Source: Streptomyces fumigatiscleroticus (GTDB lineage: Bacteria > Actinomycetota > Actinomycetes > Streptomycetales > Streptomycetaceae). Taken from it: a stretch of 64,000 nucleotides of DNA. Location: contig NZ_BMQF01000020.1 of NCBI RefSeq assembly GCF_014647975.1, positions 62,001-126,000 on the forward strand. Direction: 5' to 3'. The notes beneath the pieces are model-generated. The model was not told the origin of the DNA and searched no databases. It worked only from the letters and a program-made list of their open reading frames with translations. Position numbers and translations under genes: made by a program. How positions within the stretch are numbered: the first letter of the stretch is position 1; the number at the start of each line of letters is the position of its first letter. Of this stretch, positions 30,340-38,895 are shown in pieces.

Positions 30340-31035
30340 TCAGACGGGCAGCGGGGTGAGCAGCATGCGCCCCGCGAAGCCCGCCGCCGCGTCCAGCCGG
30401 TCGGTGAACTCCCCGGCGAGGTCGGGCAGCCGGCGCAGCGCCCACAGCGCGCGGGCCGCCGCCCAGGCGGCGTCCCGCGCCCGCTCCAGGCTGAAGGAGC
30501 CGAGCAGATGGGTGAGCGGGTCGGCGATCTGGAGGAGGTCGGGGCCCGGCATCAGATCCTCGCGGATGCGCTCCTCCAGCGAGACGAGGAGATCACCCAC
30601 CCGCTCGAACTCGTCCTCCAGGTCGGCGGGTTCGCAGCCGAGCGTACGACAGGCGTCCACCACGGCGAGCGCCAGATCGTGGCCGATGTGCGCATTGATG
30701 CCCGCCAGCGCGAACTGCAACGGACGTACGCCGGGATGGCGGCGGAACTGGATCAGCGGCCGCCAGCAGGCGGGTGGGCGCCGCTCGCCGGCCGGGGCCT
30801 CGACGGCGGCCAGATACCGCTCGGCGAACCGCACGTCCAGCGTGGTCGCGGCCGTCGCGTCCGGGAACCGGCCGGCGTCGATGCGCCGGTCGACCGCCTC
30901 GGTGACGGCGAGATAGACACGGTTGAACACCGCCACCCCGTCCCGGGCGGGCAGGCCCGCCTCCAGGACGCGCATACGGGAGACGACCGTGTCCACGGAG
31001 TCCACGGGACGGACGAGTTGCTCGCGGTGCGTCAT
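30340..31035 (-). CDS. DUF5995-family protein
   Basis: A 231-aa protein of a family without assigned function. The segment LAGINAHIGHDLALAVVDAC near residues 114-133 is its recognisable signature; the rest is alpha-helical with Arg/Ala-rich helices and no signal peptide. It is convergent with the davB-like gene (18 bases between stops) and divergent from the GH6 gene, so it is probably transcribed alone. Confidence 0.85.
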   Translation of the reverse strand: MTHREQLVRPVDSVDTVVSRMRVLEAGLPARDGVAVFNRVYLAVTEAVDRRIDAGRFPDATAATTLDVRFAERYLAAVEAPAGERRPPACWRPLIQFRRHPGVRPLQFALAGINAHIGHDLALAVVDACRTLGCEPADLEDEFERVGDLLVSLEERIREDLMPGPDLLQIADPLTHLLGSFSLERARDAAWAAARALWALRRLPDLAGEFTDRLDAAAGFAGRMLLTPLPV

Positions 31036-31131
31036 GGGGGCAGGGTCGCAGCTTTAGTCTGGCGGGAGGACCGGCAGGCCCGACGTTCCCCGAAACGGGG
31101 GAACGCGCCCGCCGGAGGGGGAGGGGGACCC

Positions 31132-32331
31132 GTGTCAGGCTCACGTGCCCGGCGCCTGGCCGCCCGGCGGGCCGAGCGCAGACGCGCCGCCCGCCGCGGC
31201 GCCATGGTCGCGGCGGCGTCGGTGGTGGTCGCGGTCGGCAGCGCGACCGGGATGCTGTCCGCGCTGGACGACGGCCGGGGCCCGGACGAGGCCCGGCCCG
31301 AGGTGACGCGCTCGCCGCTGCTGGCGTCCCTGCCCGTGGCGCCGTCCCCGTCCCCCTCGGCGACCGCGTCGGCCCCGCCGACGCCCACGGCCACGAGAAC
31401 CGGGTCCGGGCCGTCGCCGTCGAGAACCGCGAAGAAGCGCCCGGCCGCCACCGCCACCGCCGCCGCCACGACCCGGCTCTACCGCCACCCGGACTCCCAG
31501 GTGCTCGACTGGGTGCGCGCCCACCCCGACGACCCGCGCCGCCCGCTCATCGAGTCCCGCATCGCCGACCGGCCCGCCGCGGTCTGGTTCGCCGACTTCT
31601 CGCCGGACACCATCACCGCGCGGGTCCGTGCCGTCACCTCCGGCGGCGCGGCCGCGGGCCGGGTGCCGGTCGTCGTGCCGTACGCGATACCGGACCGCGA
31701 CTGCGGCGGCCACTCCGAGGGCGGGGCGCCCGACCTCGACGCCTACGACGACTGGATCGACCGGTTCGCCGCCGGGCTCGGCACCGGCGAGGTCGTCGTG
31801 ATCCTGGAGCCGGACTCGGTGGCCCAGTCCGAGTGCCTCTCCGACGACGAACGGGCGGATCGTTTCGCCTCGCTGGCCCGCGCGGGCCGCGTACTGAAGG
31901 CCGCCGATCCCCGGGCCCGCGTCTACTACGACGCGGGCCACTCCGGCTGGCACGCGGCGGCGAAGCAGGCGGGCTGGCTGAAGCAGGCCGGCGCCGCCTC
32001 GGCCGCCTCCTCCGACGGGATCTTCAGCAACGTCTCCAACTTCCACACCACCGCCGACGAGATCGCCTACGACCGTGCGGTGCTGGACGCCCTGGGCGGG
32101 CCGGCGGGCCTGGGCGCCGTCGTCGACACCAGCCGCAACGGCAACGGCGCCCCGGCCGACGGCGAGTGGTGCGACCCGGAGGGACGCAAGCTGGGCCGCC
32201 CGCCGACGCTCGCCACCGGCCAGGCGCGGATCGACGCCTATCTGTGGGTGAAGCTGCCGGGGGAGTCGGACGGCTGCAAGGGCGACCCGGGCACGTTCAC
32301 CGCCTCGTACGCCTACGAGCTGGCACGCTGA
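31132..32331 (+). CDS. Glycoside hydrolase family 6 protein, membrane-anchored or secreted
   Basis: A 399-aa protein: basic N-terminus, one hydrophobic segment at about residues 25-45, a Pro/Ser/Thr-rich linker to about 120, then a GH6 domain. GH6 marks are VILEPDSVAQSECL (catalytic acid region), VVDTSRNGNG and LWVKLPGESDG. GH6 enzymes are inverting beta-1,4-glucanases. There is no cellulose-binding module, so the substrate may be a surface glucan made by the cell itself rather than plant cellulose. GTG start after GGAGGGGGAGG. Confidence 0.9.
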   Translation: MSGSRARRLAARRAERRRAARRGAMVAAASVVVAVGSATGMLSALDDGRGPDEARPEVTRSPLLASLPVAPSPSPSATASAPPTPTATRTGSGPSPSRTAKKRPAATATAAATTRLYRHPDSQVLDWVRAHPDDPRRPLIESRIADRPAAVWFADFSPDTITARVRAVTSGGAAAGRVPVVVPYAIPDRDCGGHSEGGAPDLDAYDDWIDRFAAGLGTGEVVVILEPDSVAQSECLSDDERADRFASLARAGRVLKAADPRARVYYDAGHSGWHAAAKQAGWLKQAGAASAASSDGIFSNVSNFHTTADEIAYDRAVLDALGGPAGLGAVVDTSRNGNGAPADGEWCDPEGRKLGRPPTLATGQARIDAYLWVKLPGESDGCKGDPGTFTASYAYELAR

Positions 32332-33731
32332 GCCCCGTCGTCGGAGCCCGTGGCGCCGGACTCCCTGTCGTAGGACGACGTGCCCTCGTCGAGCAGCGGC
32401 TCCTGGTTCTTCAGGTGGGCGGGCGCGAACACGCGCAGCGCGTGGTAGCCGGTGATGACGACCAGCGTGCCCAGGGCGATGCCGCTCAGCGAGAAGTTGT
32501 CGGTGAACTTCATGGTGACGTCGCCGACGCCGATGATGATGCCCGCCGCGGCCGGCACCAGGTTGAGCGGGTTGCGCAGGTCCACCTTGGCGTTGGTCCA
32601 GATCTGCGCGCCGAGCAGGCCGATCATGCCGTACAGGATGACGGTGATGCCGCCGAGGACGCCGCCCGGGATGGCGGCCACCACCGCGCCGAACTTGGGG
32701 CAGACGCCGAAGAGCAGGGCGAAGCAGGCGGCGGCCCAGTACGCGGCCGTGGAGTAGACCCGGGTCGCGGCCATCACGCCGATGTTCTCGGAGTAGGTGG
32801 TGTTGGGCGGGCCGCCGACCGCGGTGGAGAGCATGGAGCCGATGCCGTCGGCGGAGATCGCCGTGCCCAGCTTGTCGTCGAGCGGGTCGCCGGTCATCTC
32901 GCCGACCGCCTTGACGTGCCCGGCGTTCTCGGCGACCAGCGCGATCACGACCGGCAGGGCGACCAGGATCGCCGACCACTGGAAGGTGGGCCCGTGGAAG
33001 GAGGGCAGCCCGATCCAGTCGGCCCGGCCGACCGCGGAGAAGTCCAGCCGCCAGTGGTCGGTGACCTTGCCGCTGGAGTCGGCGGAGTGGATCTGTCCGA
33101 AGACCTTGTCGAAGACCCAGGAGATGACGTAGCCGAAGACCAGGCCCAGGAAGATCGCGATGCGGGACCAGAAACCCCGCAGACAGACCACGGCCAGGCC
33201 GGTGAACAGCATCACCAGCAGGGCCGTCCACTGGTCCTGCGGCCAGTAGCTGGAGGCGGTGACCGGGGCCAGGTTGAAGCCGATCAGCATCACCACCGCG
33301 CCGGTGACGATGGGCGGCATCGCGGCGTGGATGATCCGCGCGCCGAACCGCTGCACGGCCAGACCCACCAGGAAGAGCGCGGCGCCGACCACGAGGACCG
33401 CGCCGGTGACCGTGGCGCTGGTCCCGCCCTGCGCGCGGATCACGGCGGCGACGCCGACGAAGGAGAGGGAGCAGCCGAGGTAGCTGGGCACCCGGCCGCG
33501 GGTGGCGAGCAGGAAGATGACGGTGGAGACGCCCGACATCATGATCGCGAGGTTGGGGTCCAGGCCCATCAGGACCGGGGCCACGAAGGACGCCCCGAAC
33601 ATCGCCACCACGTGCTGGGCGCCGAGCCCGACCGTGCGGGGCCACGAGAGCCGTTCGTCCGGGCGGACCACCGCTCCGGGTGCGGGCGTCCGCCCGTCAC
33701 CGTGCAGCTTCCAGCGCACGCCGAGGTCCAT
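32313..33731 (-). CDS. NCS2 uracil/xanthine permease
   Basis: A 472-aa transporter of the NCS2 family with about 14 membrane segments. Typical elements are AQHVVAMFGASFVAPVLMGL near the N-terminus and the VALVAENAGHVKAVGEMTG segment carrying the conserved Glu of helix 8. UraA-like members take up uracil with protons. Its 3' end overlaps the convergent GH6 gene by 19 bases. PyrR control is possible for such genes but I see no PyrR hairpin before its ATG. Confidence 0.92.
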   Translation of the reverse strand: MDLGVRWKLHGDGRTPAPGAVVRPDERLSWPRTVGLGAQHVVAMFGASFVAPVLMGLDPNLAIMMSGVSTVIFLLATRGRVPSYLGCSLSFVGVAAVIRAQGGTSATVTGAVLVVGAALFLVGLAVQRFGARIIHAAMPPIVTGAVVMLIGFNLAPVTASSYWPQDQWTALLVMLFTGLAVVCLRGFWSRIAIFLGLVFGYVISWVFDKVFGQIHSADSSGKVTDHWRLDFSAVGRADWIGLPSFHGPTFQWSAILVALPVVIALVAENAGHVKAVGEMTGDPLDDKLGTAISADGIGSMLSTAVGGPPNTTYSENIGVMAATRVYSTAAYWAAACFALLFGVCPKFGAVVAAIPGGVLGGITVILYGMIGLLGAQIWTNAKVDLRNPLNLVPAAAGIIIGVGDVTMKFTDNFSLSGIALGTLVVITGYHALRVFAPAHLKNQEPLLDEGTSSYDRESGATGSDDGAQRASS

Positions 33732-33888
33732 GGTGAGGTTTCGCTTTCTCTGTACTGCACACTGTCCGCACCATTGTCAGGGGTGCCGGGCGGCCCCGCT
33801 GACCAGCACCTTCACCGCCGAGCCCGCTGAGCGTCCGCTTAGGATGACGAGGACCCTCCGTCTCACCAGCATGCTCAGGAGTTCCGCC

Positions 33889-34347
33889 GTGACCGCCGAA
33901 GCCCCGCTCGCCCCCGCCGTGCCGTACGGCCGGCTGATCCCCGTCACCGTCCACTTCGACGACCTCGACGCGCTCGGCCTGCTGCACAACGCCCGCTACC
34001 CGGTGCTGGCCGAGCGGGCCTGGGCCGAGCTGTGGCAGGAGCACGGGTTCCGCTTCGAGGGCGACTGGGCGGCGGCCGGCGACGCCTGCAACGCGGTCAA
34101 GGAGCTGCGGATCACCTACGAGGCGCCGGTCACCAAGCCGGGCGAGTACGCCGTCCACCTCTGGCTGGAGCGGCTCGGCACCACCGGACTGACCTACGGC
34201 TTCCGCTTCTGCTCGGCCGACGGGGTGACGACGTACGCGCACGGCACCCGGGTGCTGGTGCGGCTGGACGCCCAGACGCTGCGCCCGGCGCCCTGGAGCG
34301 AGACGTTCAGGACCGCGGGCCGGGCACTGCTTCGCTCGGCCGGCTGA
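33889..34347 (+). CDS. Hotdog-fold acyl-CoA thioesterase
   Basis: A 152-aa 4HBT-type protein. The hotdog signature is VHFDDLDALGLLHNARYPVL, with the Asp expected at the active site; LRITYEAPVTKPGEYAVHLW follows. These enzymes hydrolyse acyl-CoA thioesters; the substrate is unknown. GTG 33889 is preferred because AGGAG lies seven bases before it; ATG 33844 and ATG 33871 are alternatives. The 3' end overlaps the convergent MFS gene by 41 bases. Confidence 0.85.
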   Translation: MTAEAPLAPAVPYGRLIPVTVHFDDLDALGLLHNARYPVLAERAWAELWQEHGFRFEGDWAAAGDACNAVKELRITYEAPVTKPGEYAVHLWLERLGTTGLTYGFRFCSADGVTTYAHGTRVLVRLDAQTLRPAPWSETFRTAGRALLRSAG

Positions 34348-35518
34348 CCTTCGGGCGGTCCCGGTCGCCGGAGCGCAGCACGCCCGCGAACGCCGCGAGC
34401 CCGCACGCCAGCACCGTCACCAGGCCGAACGACACCACCAGGCTGGTCGCCTGGGCCAGCGTGCCGATCGCGCTCGGGGCGACCAGCCCCGAGGTGTAGG
34501 TGATGGTGGCCACACCCGCGATGGCCTGGCTGGGGTTGGGGCCGCTGCGGCCCGCCGCCGCGAAGCAGAGCGGCACGACCACCGCGATGCCCAGCCCCAT
34601 CAGCGCGAACCCGGTCATGGCCACCGCCGGATGGCCCGCCACCACGACCAGCAGCCCGCCGAGCGCGGCCAGCACGCCGCTCACCCGGACCGTGCGCACC
34701 GAGCCGAACCGGTCCACCACCGCGTCGCCCGCGATCCGGGCCACGGCCATGGTGAGCGTGAAGCCCGTCGTGCACGCCGCCGCCAGACCGGCCGAGGTCT
34801 GCAACTGGTCGCGCAGATAGACCGCCGACCAGTCCAGGCTGGCGCCCTCGGCGAAGACCGCGCAGAAGCCGACCGCGCCGATCAGCAGCGCGGAGCGGGG
34901 CGGCAGCGCGAACCGGGGCGGCGGCTCCTCGTCCTCGGCGGGCTGGATGTCCAGCACCCAGGTGCACGCGGTCACGCCCAGCACCGTCAGCACGGCCGCC
35001 GCCAGGACGTGGTGCAGCCGGGCGTCCGCGCCCAGATGGGCGGCGAGGGTGCCGGCCGCCGAGCCGACCAGGGCGCCCGCGCTCCACATGCCGTGCAGCC
35101 CGGACATGATCGACTTGCCGAGGCGGTTCTCGACCTCGACACCGAGCGCGTTCATCGCCACGTCCGCCATGCCCGCCGAGGCGCCGTAGACGAACAGGGC
35201 CAGGCAGAGGGTGAGGAGGCCGGGTGCGAGGGACGGCAGGACCAGCGCCAGCGTCCACAGCGCGATCAGGCCGCGCAGGGCGGTCCGGGCGCCGAAGCGA
35301 TGACTGATGCCGCCGGCGAGCGGCATCGCGACGGACGCGCCGAGCGCGGGGAAGGCCAGCGCCAGGCCCAGCTGTCCCGCGCTGACCCCGGCGTGGTCCT
35401 GGATCCACGGCACCCGGGTCGCGAACGAGCCGGTGACCGCGCCGTGCACGGCGAAGACCGCGGCCACGGCGTACCGGGCGCGCCTCACCTCGCGTTGTTC
35501 GTAGACCACTGCGCTCAT
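34307..35518 (-). CDS. MFS transporter, divergent from ROK regulator
   Basis: A 403-aa transporter with about 12 membrane segments. ATG start at 35518. Visible features: FATRVPWIQDHAGVSAGQLG near the N-terminus and LTMAVARIAGDAVVDRFGSV in the second half. It resembles YbjJ/FucP-like facilitators; the substrate is not certain. The gene is divergent from a ROK regulator with a perfect inverted repeat in between, so regulation by that protein is likely. Confidence 0.9.
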   Translation of the reverse strand: MSAVVYEQREVRRARYAVAAVFAVHGAVTGSFATRVPWIQDHAGVSAGQLGLALAFPALGASVAMPLAGGISHRFGARTALRGLIALWTLALVLPSLAPGLLTLCLALFVYGASAGMADVAMNALGVEVENRLGKSIMSGLHGMWSAGALVGSAAGTLAAHLGADARLHHVLAAAVLTVLGVTACTWVLDIQPAEDEEPPPRFALPPRSALLIGAVGFCAVFAEGASLDWSAVYLRDQLQTSAGLAAACTTGFTLTMAVARIAGDAVVDRFGSVRTVRVSGVLAALGGLLVVVAGHPAVAMTGFALMGLGIAVVVPLCFAAAGRSGPNPSQAIAGVATITYTSGLVAPSAIGTLAQATSLVVSFGLVTVLACGLAAFAGVLRSGDRDRPKVSRPSEAVPGPRS

Positions 35519-35580
35519 ACTCGGGCCCCTCCCGGATGTCCGTACCCCGGCGACCGCGTCGGCCGCATCGGCGCCGTAAA

Positions 35581-35603
35581 CTATCAGGAACCCTGCCTGA
35601 TAG
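35581..35603. promoter_or_regulatory. Operator between MFS and ROK genes
   Basis: CTATCAGG (35581-35588) and CCTGATAG (35596-35603) form a perfect 8-bp inverted repeat with a 7-base spacer. The two divergent starts are 63 and 55 bases away. It is the only marked palindrome there and is AT-richer than its surroundings, which fits a ROK operator. Confidence 0.75.
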
Positions 35604-35657
35604 ATAGTGGCCACCACGCCGCGCTGCTCTCCCCGCTGATCTGGAAGGATCCCGGCC

Positions 35658-36851
35658 ATGCCCGCATCCCCGCGCACCGCCCGGGTCATCAACGACCGGC
35701 TCGCCCTGCGTCTGCTCCAGCAGGAGGGCCCGCTGACGGCGGGGCAGCTCAAGCAGCTGACCGGCCTGTCCCGGCCGACCGTCGCCGACCTCGTCGACCG
35801 CCTCACCGCCTCCGGTCTGATCGCGGTGGTGGGCGAGTCGGGGGAGCAGCGCCGCGGACCCAACGCGAAGCTGTACGGGATCGTCGCCGACCGGGCCCAG
35901 CTGGCCGCGCTGGACGTGCGCACCGAGGGCGTCTCCGTGCTCGTCTCCGATCTGCTGGGCCGGGTGCTGGCCGAGGCCTCCGTGCCGATCGAGGACGACG
36001 CGGGCACGGGCCCCGCGGTGGACCGGGCCGTCGCCCTGGTCGAACGGGTGGCCAAGGAGGCCGGGGCCGACCGGCTGCACACCGTCGGCATCGGCGCGCC
36101 CGGACTGATCGACCCGGCGGGCGGCGAACTGCGCGAGACCACGGGGCTGCCCGAGTGGCACCGCCGGCTGGTGGCCGCCCTCCAGGAGCGGTTCCCGGCC
36201 GCCCGCGTCAGGGTGGAGAACGAGACCAACCTCGCCGCCCTCGCCGAACAGCGCGACGGGGCCGCCCGGGACCGGGACACGTTCGTGCTGCTCTGGCTCG
36301 GCATGGGCATCGGCGCCGCGGTCGTCCTCGACGGCACGCTGCGGCGGGGCGCCTCCGGCGGCGCGGGCGAGATCGGTTTCCTGCCGGTGCCGGGCACGGC
36401 CAAAGTGCCGTCCGCCACCGACTGCGACGGCGGCTTCCACTCCCTGGCCGGGGCGGCGGCGGTCGTCGCCCTCGCCGCCGGGCACGGGGTGACGGCGGAC
36501 GTCCCCGCCCACGAGCCGCATGCCGCGGCGCTGGTCCGCACGGCGGTCGCCCGCTGTGGCGGCGACCCGGCCGCCGGCCGCTTCCTCGACGCGCTCGCCG
36601 ACCGGATCGCCCTCGGCGCCGCCGCCGTCGTCTCCGTCCTGGACCCCGGCTGTCTGGTACTGGCCGGCGAGATCGGCCGCGCGGGCGGCGACGCCCTCGC
36701 CGCCCGGGTACGGGACCGCCTCACCCGTATGTCCCCGCTGCCCACGGAGGTGCGCCCGACCCTGCTGGGCGGGAGCGCCGTACTGAGAGGGGCCCTGCTG
36801 ACGGCCCGGGAGCGGGCCCAGGAGGAACTCTTCCCGGCGGCGGGGCGGTAG
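35658..36851 (+). CDS. ROK-family transcriptional regulator
   Basis: A 397-aa regulator: N-terminal winged HTH (LTAGQLKQLTGLSRPTVADL) at about residues 26-45, then a ROK/sugar-kinase-fold domain (VGIGAPGLIDPAGGELRETT; VENETNLAALAEQ). The usual ROK zinc site CxCGxxGC is absent; the corresponding stretch reads SATDCDGGF, so zinc binding is probably reduced. ATG start with GGAAGGATCC upstream. Expected to bind the inverted repeat shared with the divergent MFS gene and to answer to a sugar or derivative. Confidence 0.9.
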   Translation: MPASPRTARVINDRLALRLLQQEGPLTAGQLKQLTGLSRPTVADLVDRLTASGLIAVVGESGEQRRGPNAKLYGIVADRAQLAALDVRTEGVSVLVSDLLGRVLAEASVPIEDDAGTGPAVDRAVALVERVAKEAGADRLHTVGIGAPGLIDPAGGELRETTGLPEWHRRLVAALQERFPAARVRVENETNLAALAEQRDGAARDRDTFVLLWLGMGIGAAVVLDGTLRRGASGGAGEIGFLPVPGTAKVPSATDCDGGFHSLAGAAAVVALAAGHGVTADVPAHEPHAAALVRTAVARCGGDPAAGRFLDALADRIALGAAAVVSVLDPGCLVLAGEIGRAGGDALAARVRDRLTRMSPLPTEVRPTLLGGSAVLRGALLTARERAQEELFPAAGR

Positions 36852-36980
36852 CGTCCCGCGGGCGCGGGGCCGCGACGGTCCGCGGCACCGCCGCGACGGG
36901 GGTCCTCTGTTCACGGGGTCCACCGCTCGAACGGGGCCGGGGGTGGGGGAGGGACCGAGACCCCGGGGAGGCGGCCGGCC

Positions 36981-37715
36981 GCGGCGGACCCGCGGGCGGC
37001 GCGGCGGACCCGTGGGTGACGTGGCGGACTCGCGGGTGACGCGGCGAGTCTGCGGCGGTGGCGGAGCGCCCGGGCGGGGCGACGTGGCGGACCCGTGGGT
37101 GACGTGGCGGACTCGCGGGTGACGCGGCGGATCTGCGGCGGTGGCGGAGCGCTCGGGCGGGGTGACGTGGCGGATCCGCGGGCGGCGCGGCGGACTCGCG
37201 GGTGACGTGGCGGACTCGCGGGTGACGTGGCGGATCTGCGGCGGTGGCGGAGCGCCCGGGCGGGGTGACGTGGCGGACCCGCGGGCGGCGCGGTGGACCC
37301 GCGGGCGGCGCGGCGGACTCGCGGGTGACGTGGCGGATCTGCGGCGGTGGCGGAGCGCTCGGGCGGGGCGGCGTGGCGGTCCCATGGGTGACGTGGCGAG
37401 TCTGCGGCGGTGGCGGAGCGCTCGGGCGGGGTGACGTGGCGGATCCGCGGGCGGCGCGGTGGACCCGTGGGTGACGTGGCGGACTCGCGGGTGACGTGGC
37501 GAGTCTGCGGCGGTGGCGGAGCGCCCGGGCGGGGTGACGTGGCGGACTCGCGGGTGACGTGGCGAGTCTGCGGCGGTGGCGGAGCGCCCGGGCGGGGTGA
37601 CGTGGCGGACTCGCGGGTGACGTGGCGAGTCTGCGGCGGTGGCGGAGCGCCCGGGCGGGGCGGCGCGGCGGTCCCGTGGGTGACGTGGTGGATCTCCGGC
37701 GGTGGCGGAGCGCCG
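36981..37715. repeat. Composite tandem-repeat array, cores spaced 63+20n bp
   Basis: Nine copies of a core beginning TGCGGCGGTGGCGGAGCGC (T at 37051, 37134, 37237, 37340, 37403, 37506, 37569, 37632; diverged copy at 37695) are separated by 83, 103, 103, 63, 103, 63, 63 and 63 bp. The difference is always a whole number of 20-bp units of the form GACGTGGCGGACTCGCGGGT. Twenty is not a multiple of three, so insertions shift any reading frame. Long open frames here reflect the lack of stops in the G/C-rich repeat, not a gene. Function unknown. Confidence 0.9.
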
Positions 37716-37768
37716 GGCGCGGGATGCCGTGGAGGCCCGGCGGCGGGCAAGGGCCGTCGTCACCGCCG

Positions 37769-37805
37769 CCGGGCCGGTCTGCGGGGAACCGGCCCGGGAT
37801 CTTTT
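37769..37805 (+). terminator. Terminator-like hairpin after the repeat array
   Basis: Perfect 10-bp stem (37769-37778 with 37788-37797), 9-base loop, then GATCTTTTC. The T-run makes it a good plus-strand terminator, insulating the rib operon from transcription through the array. Confidence 0.65.
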
Positions 37806-37834
37806 CGGCCCCGTCCCCCCGGCCGGACCCTAAA

Positions 37835-37850
37835 AAGGACTAGACCATGG
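37835..37850. promoter_or_regulatory. Possible DasR-responsive element
   Basis: AGGACTAGACCA (37836-37847) matches 10 of 12 core positions of the DasR site TGGTCTAGACCA, including a perfect TAGACCA half. DasR is the GlcNAc-responsive global regulator of Streptomyces. The site is 446 bases upstream of ribE. One imperfect site is weak evidence. Confidence 0.3.
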
Positions 37851-38014
37851 CGTCAATGGGTGGGGGCCGATTGCCGAGGGCGGGCCTTCTCAGGGCAGTT
37901 GAAACCGCCGCGGCGGCCGGGGGAAGCCCACCGGCACGGTCTGTGAGACACCCCACACGGTCCCCCTGCCGTGACGTCGATCAGGCGTGGCACACTGGGG
38001 CTGTACCTATAGCA

Positions 38015-38141
38015 GCGCACTCCGGGGTCGGTGAAATTCCGAACCGGCGGTTACAGTCCGCGACCCGGTCGCCTCCAGCGACCGGTTGACCAGGTGAAAT
38101 TCCTGGACCGACGGTTAAAGTCCGGATGGGAGGCAGTGCGC
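38015..38141 (+). ncRNA. FMN riboswitch (RFN element)
   Basis: The conserved core is complete: GGTGAAATTCC, then AACCGGCGGT and the AGTCCGCGA segment, a variable arm (about 38071-38090), GGTGAAATTCCTGGACCGAC, and GGTTAAAGTCCGGATGGGAG. P1 is closed by GCGCACT (38015-38021) with AGTGCGC (38135-38141). Downstream, 38211-38222 can pair with 38279-38291, which includes the ribE Shine-Dalgarno AGGAGGA, so translational control is likely. FMN binding should lower expression of ribE and the genes behind it. Confidence 0.95.
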
Positions 38142-38292
38142 GGCGGGCGGGCATGCGTGCGCGTCGCCGACCGTGGTCCGTCCTCGTGGACGGGCTTCCT
38201 CGGGCGTCGCTCCCGGTGTCCTCGCCCGTCCATCGATGTCGTTCATCGACAGCCCCGGAGTCCGTGCCCGAAGAGGCAGGAGGACCCGGGAA

Positions 38293-38895
38293 GTGTTCAC
38301 CGGAATCGTCGAAGAGCTGGGCGAGGTCACCGCCGTCGAGAACCTCGGCGATGCCTGTCGCTTCCGGCTGCGCGGCCCCGTCGTCACCGAGGGGGCGAAG
38401 CACGGCGACTCCATCGCCGTCAACGGCGTCTGCCTCACGGTCGTCGACCACGAGGGCGACGAGTTCACCGCCGATGTGATGGCCGAGACGCTGAACCGTT
38501 CCAGCCTGGGCGCCCTCGCCGTCGGCTCCCGCGTCAACCTCGAACGCCCCACCGCCGTGGGCGCCCGCCTCGGTGGGCACATCGTGCAGGGCCACGTCGA
38601 CGGCACCGGCGAGATCCTGTGGCGCGAGCCGTCCGAGCACTGGGAGATCGTGAAGATCTCGCTCCCCGCGGACCTCGCGCGCTACGTGGTCGAGAAGGGC
38701 TCCGTCACGGTCGACGGCATCAGCCTCACCGTCGTCGAGGCCGGTCCCGACTTCTTCACCGTCAGCCTCATCCCCACCACGCTCGCGCTGACCACTCTCG
38801 GGAACAAGCAGCCCGGGGATCTTGTCAATCTCGAGGTCGACATCATCGCCAAGTACGTCGAGCGGCTGCTCGCGGGGCAGGAGGCAGGCAAGTGA
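38293..38895 (+). CDS. ribE: Riboflavin synthase (alpha chain)
   Basis: A 200-aa enzyme that dismutates two lumazine molecules into riboflavin. GTG start giving the signature MFTGIVEELG, with the RBS AGGAGGA eight bases ahead. Two homologous lumazine-binding halves are visible, each with its own motif (SIAVNGVCLTVV; SVTVDGISLTVV). The first gene after the FMN riboswitch; the stop overlaps ribM (GTGA). Confidence 0.97.
   Translation: MFTGIVEELGEVTAVENLGDACRFRLRGPVVTEGAKHGDSIAVNGVCLTVVDHEGDEFTADVMAETLNRSSLGALAVGSRVNLERPTAVGARLGGHIVQGHVDGTGEILWREPSEHWEIVKISLPADLARYVVEKGSVTVDGISLTVVEAGPDFFTVSLIPTTLALTTLGNKQPGDLVNLEVDIIAKYVERLLAGQEAGK

Noticed and set aside
36981..37715. CRISPR array
   Set aside because: Repeats are contiguous and G/C-only variants with no unique spacers and no cas genes.
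34194..37763. 1189-codon minus-strand frame through the repeat array
   Set aside because: Its first part reads the repeats and the rest shadows ROK and MFS genes. The 20-bp unit steps change frame, so the repeats were not kept in a coding frame.
37410..37946. 178-codon plus-strand frame in the repeat array
   Set aside because: Translation is repeats of MAERSGGV-like sequence without conservation; same argument on frame shifts.
37847..38089. 80-codon frame starting with ATG before the rib operon
   Set aside because: It runs into the conserved FMN riboswitch core, which must act as RNA; the peptide shows no family.
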